Shown here in pieces: positions 11,511 to 22,601 of a stretch of DNA of 64,000 bases. This stretch comes from Plectrocnemia conspersa. Its lineage: Eukaryota; Arthropoda; Insecta; Trichoptera; Polycentropodidae. Positions within the stretch are counted from its first letter, which is position 1. The number at the start of each line of letters is the position of its first letter. The DNA lies in the NCBI GenBank assembly GCA_009617715.1, contig VTFK01000373.1, positions 248,001-312,000 on the forward strand, given 5' to 3'. Under the pieces are notes generated by a model that saw only the letters and a program-made list of their open reading frames with translations, ran no database searches and was not told the origin of the DNA. Position numbers and translations under genes: made by a program.

Positions 11511-12475
11511 CAAACTAGACCATAATAATGGGGCACTCCAATAAATTTATTATATCTTAAAAAATCGTAAAATTATAAATAAAAAAGTTCAAGTTTACTA
11601 AAAGTGTTTATTTTAAGCTTAATTTTAATATTTAGTAGGCCCACCCTTAGCTTTAATTAGTCCTTTTTGCCATAATGTCAACTAATTTTCTAAATTAAAT
11701 TTTTCTCGCAACGCAATTTTGTATTTGCAATTGTGTTGGGCAAGCTTTCTTTTTATTTTACCCATAAATTCTCTAAAGAACTTCATTTTAAAAGGGTTAT
11801 TTGACGAAAACCAATCCCTGCTTTTTCGCGAGGTATGGCACGGAGCATTATCTTGCTAGAATCGGATGGAAGCTTGGTCTGTGTTTGGAAATATTTTTCT
11901 ATAGTAATCCAATAAAGTGAATTCTAACATTGAAATATAAATATTACTATTCATATTACCCTCGCAAGTGTAGATGTTTTCTACCCCTGCTGCTGTCATG
12001 CAACTCCAGATCATAACACTTCCGCCACCATATTTGCATTTGATACTACGCATCAGCTATATATTCTTCTTCGACTCTTTGACTCACTTGCACTACACCA
12101 GTGGTCACAAAAACTTGAAAAAATGTTTAAAAAAATTATGATTATTCTTAAAAAAATATTACATTAAATTTTTTTTAATGAATTTAGTTTTCAATATTTT
12201 TATATATTAACCAATATTAGTTTATAGATACCTCAAAGTTAAATTCATCAGACCAAATGACATTCACCCAATCTTGCTCTAAGCTTTGAGTTTTATTTAT
12301 TTCTGAAAGCCATCCCATTTTAAAACTCAAGTGAGCAATAAAAAACGACAAATTTCTTTGTTTTGTTTTTTAAATTACGGCTAAAACTACCTCCTAAAAT
12401 ATGTCAGTTAGACTATGCACTTGTAAAGAGTTACATGCCATTTTAAAGGGTGCCTTATAATTATGGCCAAGGCTG
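11511..12475 (-). mobile_element. Tc1-like element 2, about 965 bp
   Basis: TA lies on both sides (11509-11510 and 12476-12477). The left end CAAACTAGACCATAATAATG and the reverse complement of the right end (CAGCCTTGGCCATAATTATA) pair over roughly 30 bases with mismatches. The right end matches the terminus of Tc1-like element 1. It is shorter than the usual 1.6 kb, so part of the N-terminal transposase region is lost. Confidence 0.65.
11650..12290 (-). pseudogene. Tc1-like transposase, broken
   Basis: The minus strand shows W-V-N-V-I-W-S-D-E-F-N-F near 12250-12290, the block around the second catalytic Asp. Further on (12053-11856) come GGGSVMIWSC, then N-M-N-S-N-I-Y-I-S-M-L and ...DYYRKIFPNTDQ, all typical of Tc1 transposases. 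About 170 bp of AT-rich sequence starting CAGTGGTCACAAAAAC (12100) interrupts the frame between these blocks and looks like a small secondary insertion. Stops and shifts make it inactive. Confidence 0.65.
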
Positions 12476-12477
12476 TA

Positions 12478-12974
12478 TATAAAAAATATTAGTAACGCTT
12501 AACATTGAAGGAACGGTTTTTTATTAAACGGTTTCCGAAAAATCAAGCTATCGGTAGTCTTTGGGTTGAAAGATAGCAGGCGCAAGACTTCTGTGACACT
12601 AATAAACTCAGACCCTTAGTTATTAGACACGTAAAATTCATTAAGGTTTAATATGATTATTTTTAAGGAGCATTTTAAGGTTAATATTAAAAAAATTAAA
12701 TGTAAAAATGTTTTATTATAAATAATACAGAAAACGTTCTGGTAATTTGTTATACTAATATGTATGTTCCGTTGATTTTTCATCGAGTAGAATAATAGTG
12801 CTGTAATACAATACGCTTAATAAATCGCTGTGCACATAAAGCCACTGTTCCGAACACTCAACAAATTTGAGACTATCCGAATTGAGAGTATATAGAACTT
12901 TGTAAATGTCAGCTTGATCGAAACATTATATTATTGTTATTAGTTTTGTGCTTACACGACTCGGATCACTGTTC
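12478..12974. other. AT-rich DNA, nothing recognised
   Basis: No supported feature. Confidence 0.35.
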
Positions 12975-13262
12975 TCCCTTACCAGCGCCGGCCCTGCTTT
13001 CCGATTTCGTCGAAACCTAATATCGGCCACGTCTATTTCGTTCTCAATACAAGTTGGCGAACCGAAAAATATTTACACAGACCTACCCCGCACCCGTAGC
13101 TTGTAAAAAGGAAATGCCGTTTGTTCTCGGAGTCCCGCGGGACACAATTTCGAAATATCCACCTTTCGCCCGGGACATTGGGCCGAAAATCCACCACTGT
13201 AAAGTTTGACGCCGACGAAAATCGAGCGCCCGGGGGAGAAAAATCGCCCAGGCACACTCCTT
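12975..13262. promoter_or_regulatory. GC/CpG-rich islet
   Basis: A sharp rise in G+C and CpG (blocks such as GTCCCGCGGGAC and GAGCGCCCGGG) within very AT-rich flanks. Minus-strand reading frames exist but contain no motif and no splice sites that support coding. The best guess is a conserved regulatory block. Confidence 0.25.
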
Positions 13263-14070
13263 AAAAATGTACGAAATAAATAAACGCGAATGAAAAACGT
13301 CAAATAAATCATAAACAAAATGACTTTTTTCGGGTGAAGAAAAAAAACGAGCATTTAACCTTCGCTTTTGTGCGTAAAGTAAAAAAGGCGATAGTCAAAA
13401 TGTGACGCGGCACTTTGTAATTAAGTAAATAAAGAAATATTTAACTAAATTACAGATCAAGAAAACAAAAAGTACAATTCTTAGTTTTCTTCATGAGCTC
13501 TTATAGCAAATTGTAAAATATAACAACAAAATCAAAATCATACATAAACGCATATGACTCAAAAAATCTCGTTATTTATTTAACTAAAAAGATGTATGAA
13601 TTTATTATTTATATACATTAAATATTTGCAATACCAACTTCAGTATAAAAACAGCTGGATATAATGATATTCCTAATTTTGTATTGTTATTATCTTATCT
13701 TCTATTGATAGTTCTTCTCAAATTAATTACATTAACATTACAGTAATTAAATTTCAAAACTAAAACATGTACATAATAATAATTAGGTGTATAACGAAAT
13801 ATAGATCCATATGAATGTAATTAACTTGACTCAATATATTACAGTTAAAAGATAATGACCATATTATTTCTGAAATTGACAAAGTAAATATTGCAATTTA
13901 ATACAGATGCTAAATGAAAGATCAGCTTATTTATATATAATGTAATATTGTGTTACAAAAGTTACAAATCTCAATGTTCTGTAAATCCATTAACACTAAA
14001 TACTCTGAATGCGATTAACTTTTACGCCATCCATAATTTTATTGTTGGTCACTAATGAAATATGCTCAGA
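13263..14070. other. AT-rich DNA, nothing recognised
   Basis: No supported feature. Confidence 0.35.
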
Positions 14071-14075
14071 TGTAA

Positions 14076-14136
14076 GTCGACTATGTGTCGACATCGTATT
14101 TCAAGCGTTGTACTCGAACGTCGACAATATGTCGAC
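14076..14136. repeat. Four GTCGAC sites as two spaced palindromes
   Basis: GTCGAC occurs at 14076, 14087, 14120 and 14131. Each pair is separated by five bases and forms a hairpin-capable unit (GTCGACTATGTGTCGAC and GTCGACAATATGTCGAC). The two units lie 44 bases apart, which is far from chance in DNA this AT-rich. Confidence 0.65.
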
Positions 14137-15205
14137 AAAACTTTGAATGCATTTATTGGCTTTGTGTTCAAGCAAATTTTGAAAATTTAAATTTATTAAT
14201 AGTAAAAAGACTTCTGTTAAACACATTTCAGTAATATTGAATTTTTAACTTATGCAAATAACTCAATAATCTTAAATTTACAAGTGTAAGTTTATTGTAA
14301 AATTTTTCATCGGAACATGGTCAAAGCGCGCGCTGTTAGGACGGCATCGCGCTAGACTTGACAGATTTAGGTTGTCAATTAATGCTTTAAAACTGATTTT
14401 TTCCTTCAAAGGGCATCTATATTTTTATGATATGGGATGAAACGGGATCATATGCTCTAATTGTGCATAATTATTACTTTATATTGTGTGTCTGTTATGA
14501 AAAAAAAAAAAAATTTTAAGACGGAAAAAGAGCGAGATGCCGTTATGCTAGCAGAGCTCGCTTACTCGCTCGCACTAGTAAAATGAGCGATTGACAACTA
14601 TCGACCTGGGTACTCAACTCAAACGATAATATTAGTCTCGACACATTTAATATATTTTCGAGCTAGTAAATAGCTAAATTATGTAAAACAGAATTAGTAA
14701 TCTGTGTTTTAATTATTTATAAATACATATATTGATTTTCTTTTAAAAATTATCCATATAATTACGAATGACGATATAATATTGAATTTTTAAGGACGTG
14801 ACGATGAATTCGATATTAACCGTGATATTATTACTGTGACAGTAATAGTATGCGTTTATGCTAAGACTATTTTTACCAATTTTAAATCTGGTACAAGTAT
14901 TTAAAGTTTCAAGTTTTAGGATAATCTTTTAATGTAATAATTTTTATGATCAATTTATTTATATTTTTAAGAACTGTTTTAATAAATTCAAAACTTAAAA
15001 ATTCAAAAATAAAGCCACGAGGCCAAGCTACGCTGGTTCGTTCTAGGTGTAAGAACGCCTGCCAATCCAAAACAGATCCCCACAAAAAAACAATGTAATA
15101 TTTATCATTTCTGCCTCAAATGGGCAAATACATACGAAAAACTTGTAGAATATTTATCTAAATATAAAATTTGATCATTTTCACAAAATATAATAAAACT
15201 TTACC

Positions 15206-15250
15206 GGCCCTATCTAATTTTTTTTATGTACAAAAAAATTAGGTGAGGCC
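15206..15250. repeat. Imperfect 19-bp inverted repeat
   Basis: The arms GGCCCTATCTAATTTTTTT and the reverse complement of the right arm (GGCCTCACCTAATTTTTTT) match at 16 of 19 positions around a 7-base centre. It may be part of the putative element at 14070-15506. Confidence 0.45.
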
Positions 15251-15744
15251 TGGCCCCGATTGCATTTAGATTATCACCACAGCTGATATTTTTGGGCGCC
15301 ATTTCGAAATTTGTTAATATGTGGGGACACCTATTCATGCCATATTTTTAAAAATATTATGGATCAAATAATTGATTTATAGCCTTAAATTATACAAAAA
15401 AGCCATTTTATTAGGCTCAAATGCTTACGGCACCTTTAAATGTCCAATGAGTACTGGCGATTTTCTTGATGACACCTATAGAAGTCATCCGCGGTGAAAG
15501 GGTTAAAAGTCTTGTAAAAACATTTTTTTTCAGTAAGTTTTAGGATTGTATTGTACTTATATAAATTTATTACTTATTATTTACACTCTAAAGGTGGATG
15601 ACTCAAATATGCGTCATTGAAAAACTATTGTTAAAAGTCGTTTATGCACAACATAATCAACACTTACACGTTTAATTGAATAAGATTTAAAACACGGTTT
15701 GTAAATTAGTGATATCTATTATATATTGTTAACTATAATTACAG

Positions 15745-15885
15745 CTTACAATCAATAGATGTCGCTTAGCAGTTAGGGCTTAATTTTAATAATAGCGCAT
15801 TCTTAATATTAAAATGTTTAGTTTGCTGCGGGGACCTGAACCGATAGTCTCTAGGATATCAGTTCAACGGCTTAAGGACTACCGG
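15745..15885 (-). repeat. tRNA-like (SINE-type) sequence, doubtful
   Basis: The minus strand reads CGGTTCAGGTCCCCGC, close to the RNA polymerase III B box (GWTCRANNC, one mismatch). It is preceded by a possible D-arm-like part about 40 bases upstream. No full cloverleaf forms. If real, it is a tRNA-derived SINE remnant, not a tRNA gene. Confidence 0.2.
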
Positions 15886-16007
15886 TTATACAAGACAATC
15901 TAAATATAAAGTTGTAAAATCGCCATGACGCGCTTTAAATGTCTCTCTGTAAAACATATGACTGAAGAATATAGACAAGGTTATTTTGCTCGTGTAACAC
16001 CATAGAC

Positions 16008-17277
16008 CAGGGGTCGGCAAACCTTTTTTGTGAAGGACCAGATTGTAAATATTTTAAGTTCAGCGGGCCAGGAAGCAAAATTAAAATGAGCTTTATCATT
16101 TCTCTCAAATATTCAAATGTTGTGTAAATATTAAATATAAGCACTGTTTTTGTTTTTAGTTTTAAGTTTAATCTGTTAAGAAATCTCATGATATCTGCAG
16201 CAAAGGCTAATTCTCAAATCTATTTAATATCAGATAATAATAGCAGAGGGCGGGGTTTTTCGTTGAAAAAAAATTTTAATCTCTCCTATGATTTAAAAAA
16301 TCTTAGTCAACCTATACCATGACTGGGCCATTGGACTACTGTATGGTAGAGAAAGTCGAAATATACGGCTTATATTATGATAAAAAAATAGTCACAGAAC
16401 TGATGACGGTTAAGTTCACGATAGTTAATAAAGTTTACGGTTATTACAATTGTTTTAATAATACACAATAAATTTAAATGTTTTCTATAGTACCTGTTGG
16501 TGAATAGTGCATTTTTACAAAAATCATATTTTTTCTAAAAAAGCTTATACTTGTTCTGCTTTTAAATTTACCACCATCAGATGTTACACATTTTATTCGA
16601 AATTCACTTTAAAATGTACTTTGTTAACGTTTTTCAACTTTATTATTAATATTTTCATTTGTAGTAGTTCCATGCAAACTATTCATCAAAACTATTTTTT
16701 TTGTCACTTTAACATAGCATTGACTGCTTGAATAAATAATTTAGTGCAAACCAGTAACTTATTTAGTAACTTACTGTTTGCAGAAGCCTTTAAAAATGGA
16801 TAAATACTGCTACTATTTATACATAACCCTTTACTTATACAAAATATTAACTATTTGGCAAAGGCTACATGTAATATTTTGACTTAGAGAGCCAGCCATG
16901 CAAAAGCAATGGTGTTAATCGAAAATAATTTAAAACCACTGAATTGAGTTAAAAAAAAAACTGCTATTTAGTTGTCTATTGATGTTACACACAATGTGCT
17001 TATCTTTTAGCAACTGTTCTCGCCGAAAAAACTGGTAAACGAACAAATCTATTGCAAAAGGCGTTACGTGGGCACTGAAGATGCTGTCAAATTTAAAGTT
17101 CATAACGTCACGGTGAAATACAAAGCAATAGGAGCACCTTATAAGGTGATACATAGCTAGCTCCTTAACTCGATTGTTAGATTGTTAGATTTTTTTATAT
17201 GTCAAATCTATCAATTACTTGCAGGCCGGATTAAAATAAGCAGAGGGCTGGATTTGGCCGTAATTTTCTGACCTCTG
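16008..17277. mobile_element. hAT element remnant with 8-bp target duplication
   Basis: The left end reads CAGGGGTCGGCAAACCTTTT and continues GTGAAGGACCAGATTG. The right end, reverse-complemented, reads CAGAGGTCAGAAAATTACGG. The flanks are CCATAGAC (16000-16007) and GCATAGAC (17278-17285), 7 of 8 identical, as expected for hAT. The 1.27 kb interior shows no recognisable transposase, so it is non-autonomous or strongly decayed. The terminal sequence resembles the widespread Charlie-type hAT ends. Confidence 0.65.
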
Positions 17278-17370
17278 GCATAGACAGTGAATATATTAAA
17301 AAAATATCTAATTTAATTTGGCCTTCTTTTTCGTATCTTAAATATTCCTATCCTAAGTGCACGTAAACGC

Positions 17371-18014
17371 AGGACAAATACCCCCTGGACATATATCTCC
17401 ATCAAAACTCCCCTGGACATTAACCCCTCGTACAAATAATCCCCTGTGCAAATAACCCCCTGACAAATAGCCCCCTGAAAATTAACCCCCCGTGTAAATA
17501 ACCCCCCTGACGATTAATAGAGATAAGTATTTTATATAAGTTGTTATTATCTATAATAAATGGTCATTATTTTAATAAAATAATGTTTAATACGAATAAT
17601 CAATATCAATACTAATTTATTTCATTCAGCAAAATACAGAATTTTTTTTAAAATATCAATAAAACCAACACACTTACGAAGAAAGTATACGTATTGTATA
17701 TTTTGTACCGGTGACCGGTGCGAGCAAAATTGTTATAAAGAGTATTAAAAAAAATAAAAAATATTATTAGGCTAGATACATATGTATGTATAATACAGCT
17801 AAACTTTGGTAATGGCATCAGTATATGTTTTATTAAGTATAATAGAGCGTCACGAGACGTGTTAAGTAATATCTGTATTATCTTTATACGTGGCGGGGAT
17901 TAATTGGGGGGGCTATTTGCATGATGGGTTAATTGTCAGGGGGTTATTTGCACGGTGGAAAATGTCCAGGGGGGTTATTGTCCAAGGGGTATATTTCCAG
18001 GTGGTTAGTGTCCT
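17371..18014. mobile_element. Foldback-like element with C-rich repeat arms
   Basis: The left arm (17371-17515) is an irregular array of about 15-18 bp units of the form GGACAAATAACCCCC. The right arm (about 17887-18014) is the same kind of array in inverted orientation (GGGGGTTATTTGCAC and similar). Both arms begin, read from outside, with AGGACA. The centre (17520-17885) is plain AT-rich DNA without a gene. This is the architecture of foldback-type or long-TIR elements. I cannot assign a family, and no clear target duplication was seen. Confidence 0.55.
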
Positions 18015-19600
18015 AGAACCATATTTCTTAATCTACATTTTCCTTTATATATGGACCTTCGCTTTACTTTATTCGGAATCTCATTATCGGCAACTTAGCG
18101 TCAAAAGTGTTAAATTTTCTTTTAAAAATCATTGGTTAAATCGTCAAAATGTATCCTTTTGCTTAAAACATATGTGCTGATGTGCATATTGTTTGTGTTT
18201 TATTTATTGTAAGGTGCATAACAATTTTTCGTATTAAATATGTTTTAAAACGTTATTATGTTATTATATGTTTTATTTAACTAACAGTATATTTTTTTTT
18301 TTATAATACGTTTATTGTAATTTGATTTTCTAAAAAGTGTAAAACTTGTTAATGGGAATGTATTAACTATTTACCAAGAAAAAACAACAATTAAAAAAAA
18401 CTAAAAACTAAGGTTTTACTAAGAAAAAAAAACAACAAGTAAAAAACTTGTACTCTTTGTAATTTTAATCTTGATTAAATTATATTGTAACCATTATTTT
18501 TTTGTATGAACGCAAATTTTTGATCGATGTTATGAGCGCTAAACGCTATAGAACGAGCGCGATGCGCAAGATAATAAGCGCATTGCGCAAGATAATAAAC
18601 GATAGGTGCAAAAAAATACAATCAGTCCAATATTTTAATTATTCAGAATTCATATGACATCTAGCTATTTACAAATTTCTTAATGGTTATAAACCCCTGC
18701 CGCTACAACACTCAGCTGTTTTTTTTTTAAATAATTAATTTATTTGTTTTACCGCGCATTTGATTGCGATGGACGAAAAATCATCTAAAAAAACATCATT
18801 ACATTTACCTTCCTATACTATGTATACCTAATACTATGTCATTTTTTTTTTTTTTGTGAATAGTAAGTACAATTCTTCGTGAACACATTTTAATAAATTA
18901 TTCTTTTCTAAGTTTCATGGTTATCGTTTTACAAGTTATTTAAAAAAAAGTACAATAAAAAAAAGTTATTTTCCGATTAAAGTATTAAAATTATAATGTA
19001 TTTTAAATATTTAATTAATTTTTTTTTTTAACTAAAATACTGACAAACTATCCACCTTTCGCTGTATTAATTTTAATTTGTAAAAGATTAGTCAAAACAT
19101 GTTTTATTTCATTTTACTTCCAAAAAATTGAACTTACCCCCAACCAAAAAAAAAAAAAAATCTTGAAATTAAATACGAAAAGCTGGTTTAAAACTACCCC
19201 AACCAAAAAAAAAAACTGAAAACTTAAAGCTACTAAAATTAATGCATTCCTCTAAAGAAATATGTGCTTAGAAATTTAATGCGTATACTTAAATTTTAAT
19301 TTGGTCTTGTAGTCACCGACTCTGGAGATCTCGCGTTATTTTTATTTTTTGTATGATTATGTCAATGTTTAGTTTAAAAAATTTTATGCAGTTTTTTATG
19401 CAATAAATTTTTAGTATTAAAAAATTACTATGCAGTTTTTTTAAGTTATTATAAAAAAGTGTGCTATATAATATTTGTAAACATTATTTTGAATATCTTA
19501 GAGTTTACATTTTTTTTATTAGTATTACTTTTTATTGAGCCGTATTTAAAATATTTATTGGTATGATTATGAAAATGTTAATAAAATTTTGATATTGAAA
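18015..19600. other. AT-rich DNA with short direct repeats
   Basis: GCGCAAGATAATAA occurs twice near 18566-18600. A CCCCAACCAAAAAA block occurs twice near 19137-19215, each time followed by an A-run. No gene was recognised. Confidence 0.35.
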
Positions 19601-19609
19601 ATTTACTAT

Positions 19610-19800
19610 AAAGACTTTTAATGGCTAGTATAAAAAGCTTAATATACTTCAAATTTATTTGTTTTAAATGATTTGAAATTAAGAAAAAATAAAAAAACTC
19701 TTACTCCACACCTAGCAAGCGTACGTTATTACCGTTATTGTTAGCTGTTTATATAAAAAAAAATCCTGGGAATGCTCCTTTTTCGGTTTTAAGGCCGCAA
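19610..19800 (-). pseudogene. 3' fragment of a Jockey-like LINE
   Basis: The minus strand matches the 63.7 kb Jockey-like copy from the block equivalent to ACPVW (here GCTTGCTAGGTGTGGAGTAA) through CTTAATTTCAAATCATTTAA. It shares TTACTCCACACCTAGCA with the fragment at 4060-4205. Confidence 0.5.
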
Positions 19801-19817
19801 ACTTTTCGATCTATGAT

Positions 19818-20195
19818 ATGTTTAGTAAATTAATGCTTAGAGTCCAAATGTATACCCGAGGATTAGACGCTTTCTTTTTATTTAAAGCAAATTCATTGTT
19901 TACTTTTAATCGGTGGAGGCACTGGCTGTCAGCAAGTTCTAAATATGATATGATTTTATTTCTTCTAGACATTTATGTCCCTGTATTATCTATTGTTATT
20001 ATATTATATTATCTAAATCCCTGCTGTGAATATGAAGTAATAAATAATCAATCGATTATTCAATTTTTTTGTATGCTAGCGATTCATGTGTTATCAAAAC
20101 AACTTTACATAAATACTAATAAAACGGTGATTTACTTTTTAAGCATAGAAAAATATATATATTTATACCACTCGAAATATGTTTATGAAATGTAA
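19818..20195 (+). other. 125-codon open frame, unrecognised
   Basis: This is an open frame from ATG to TAA that is unusually long for DNA this AT-rich. It predicts a hydrophobic central segment (DMILFLLDIYVPVLSIVIIL) that could span a membrane, and a Tyr/Ile-rich tail. There are no splice sites, initiator or known domain that I can point to. It directly follows a LINE fragment on the other strand, so it may be a chance frame within a decayed repeat. Confidence 0.15.
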
Positions 20196-20559
20196 AATAA
20201 AAATAAGCGCCGCTACACAAGCCCTCATTAGAAGTTTTATAAAAAAAGGTCTCCGTCAAGAGGCATTCATCGTGTCGAGCATCACCGCCGTAGAAAAATA
20301 AAAAGAATAAATTTCTTAAGCATAATAATGAACCTTGGCCTTAAGTACTAGTCTCGATTGGCAGCTATTACTAAAGTCGTTATTGGCTTACGTTGAGGAA
20401 TACATATTAATTTAATATAATTTTGCGCACTGGTTTAATTGATAATATAGATTTGTATATGTATATATTATTGTATTGTTCATATACGCATGATGACCAC
20501 ATAATCAGTGTTTTTGAGACAATCTAGATTTCAACCAGCTATTTCAGTTCTTATTCGTG
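20196..20559. other. Noncoding, nothing recognised
   Basis: No supported feature. Confidence 0.35.
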
Positions 20560-21010
20560 TCTGACTTTGCGAGCTCAATGGTCAACGACATTTTTGCACA
20601 TTATAGAGAGAGGTTGATGTCGGAAATGAAATTCGTCCAATCATCACACCTTCCTTTACATAACACAACTAACGTTACACGAGCGAGAGGTAAAAAAAAG
20701 TAAAAGGTTTACTGTTAATTTCCATTCAGCCAGCAGGCGGCATTGTTTTTTCGTTTGTACTTGTGTCAGCAAAAGTGCGGAGAGCGGCGGTAAGGGTGCG
20801 TTTTCGCGGAAAGGGCTGCGGTGGCTGGGCGGTTTAGGGGTGGCTTAGGCAACCTGTTACGGCTTGGTCAACTCCGACAACCGGCTGCCTCTCTGTTTTT
20901 GGCGGCGCGGCGGCGGGGGGAGTGATGTCCCCCGAGGGTGACCGTGCTCAACAACAAAGGGGGACACTGTAATTTCACAACCACCGCTGGTAGGGCTTTG
21001 AACGCGCCTT
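20560..21010. promoter_or_regulatory. Strongest GC/CpG-rich islet of the window
   Basis: Includes G-rich runs such as GGCGGCGCGGCGGCGGGGGG near 20900, several GAGAG-like motifs near 20606-20613, and many CpG. No frame on either strand is convincing as protein. In a genome of about one quarter G+C such a block is most likely a promoter-proximal or enhancer element, possibly of Ddr if the region lies within or upstream of that gene. The target gene is unknown. Confidence 0.3.
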
Positions 21011-21543
21011 TAGAATTTACGGGATTCTTTAAAAAAAATTAAAAATTACAAAAATCGCCCTTTTGTCTTTGAGACGGTTAACTTTCACATTTTGTTTGAT
21101 TGTCGTTGTGCTTTTATCACTATTAAATAAAATCAAAAAGTAAAAACGTATTCATATTTAAATTAACTTTGATTTGCAGTTTACTATCGCAAAATATAAT
21201 AAATATAATTGTTAACTTTATAAATCCTTAATATTTCGGGACATTTCTTTAAAGCCTATATTTTTTAATTTAGCTGGCGTTCTCCAGATTAAAATCTTAG
21301 GTTTATTGCTTTTTATGATATTTATATCAAATTTCCCAGCTATTTTACGATAAACACAGCTGACAAAAGCACTTTGTGCGGTACCTATGCTCAAACACCG
21401 CGTACTTTCTTCTACAAATTTGGCCATTATCACTCGACAGGTTTCCGTTTCGAGTGCAAAACAAGCGTTCTCAAGCGCTGACGTACTGGCCACAACGTGT
21501 AAGAACAAGGGACTCGATCGTGGCTCTCTAGAGCAGGAGCTAA
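21011..21543. other. Noncoding, nothing recognised
   Basis: Overlapping reading frames exist on both strands at 21218-21605 but none shows a known motif. At 21544 a hAT-like start (CAGGGGTGCTCGCACC) may mark the left end of the adjacent hAT remnant. Confidence 0.3.
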
Positions 21544-21649
21544 CCAGGGGTGCTCGCACCTCTTGGTTACGTACAGCACCACATAATATTTTTATTTTTG
21601 TTTAAAATAAATTAAATAAGTGCTTACAATTTACAAGCATGACATTGTT

Positions 21650-22470
21650 GTGCGTGCAAAACAGATATCCAAAACAGATTTGCCATGATTTTCTTATGTA
21701 TAAAGACCTCAGTGCATACTTTGTGGCGCTGTTTTTTGAAACCCATATCTAAAGCCATTTAAACTGCTGGAGAATTTCAACAACCGACATGGTAGTGCAG
21801 ATTTTTTATGCCATGATGTCGAATCTTTGTAAGCTAAAAGAGTCCGGTTTGACTCTCGAGCAACCCTTACAAAATTAGGTTTTATACGAACTGAAAAACT
21901 TCATACTAAAGCCGAATTAGTGATTTGCGTTTAGATATTTTGGAGCAAGTTGCCGCTGATATTAGAGCTAGTCCCTTAAAAATCTCTCTCCAGTTGCAAA
22001 TTGCAGTCAACTCATTGCATTGTTGAGGTATGTTCATGTTGGTGCTGTAATGGTAGATTTCCTGTTCTGTGAAGACATTTAAACAACTATAGAAAAAAAA
22101 TAGTCTTTCAATATGCAAAGGACTTATTGCGAAGTATGACTTGGATATCGAAATTATTGGTTCTATGTGTACTGATAGTGTCCATGCTATGTTAGTAAAT
22201 AAATCAATAATTTTTTTGCACTATTATTTAGCAATATTAGTGTTCGGCAATGAATATGTTCCTAAAACTTAGTGAAAATGCACTAACTGTGCTCATTTTA
22301 TTTGCTACGACATACTTATGCAATTCTGAATTTAGTGCTCTTTTGTCAATCAAAACAAAATTGGATACACAAGCAGATATGTAAATTGCTATTAGCGAAC
22401 AAAGTGCCATGATTTGAAAAATACTTATCCAAGAAACATGAGCAAAAGGGTCATTATTTTTTAAAGGTAC
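21650..22470 (+). pseudogene. hAT transposase remnant (Charlie/ZBED type)
   Basis: Scattered plus-strand frames give blocks of a Charlie-like hAT transposase. Near 21930-22190 there is a catalytic-core stretch ending YDLDIEIIGSMCTDSVHAM, where family members read ...C-T-D-G-A-P-A-M. Near 22330-22430 is the C-terminal dimerisation part with I-K-T-K-L-D-T-Q-A-D-M followed by A-I-S-E. Many stops and shifts separate them. It is unrelated at the nucleotide level to the hAT copy inside the Ddr intron. Confidence 0.55.
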
Positions 22471-22601
22471 GGGACATGAAAAAGGATGAGAAACCTTGCT
22501 CTAGATCAATGGTCACAAAAAAGCTTACCGGTATTTTACTCTCAGGCGCGCTGAATATAAAAAAATGAAATCCTAATTTATATCAATTAATTTAACCTAT
22601 T

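Larger units (their letters stand above)
14070..15506. mobile_element. Possible piggyBac-type non-autonomous element
   Basis: The right end is suggestive: reverse-complemented it reads TTAACCCTTTCACCGCGGAT, with TTAA at 15503-15506, the piggyBac target site. A subterminal palindrome (GATGAC...GTCATC) follows. GTCGAC palindromes at 14076-14136 could be the matching subterminal part at the other side. I did not find a clear left terminus, so the left boundary is a guess. Confidence 0.3.

Noticed and set aside
13033..13354. Minus-strand frames of 74 and 93 codons in the 13 kb GC islet
   Set aside because: The raised G+C lowers stop frequency. There are no splice sites, start context or recognisable residues.
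15935..16189. 84-codon minus-strand frame
   Set aside because: It overlaps the left end of the hAT remnant and contains the terminal sequence; not a gene.
17890..18180. 96-codon plus-strand frame
   Set aside because: It is made by the G-rich repeat arm of the foldback-like element; the Gly/Val-rich start reflects the repeat.
21218..21605. Overlapping frames on both strands (113 and 72 codons)
   Set aside because: No motif on either strand, no splice or initiator support; possibly near a hAT end.
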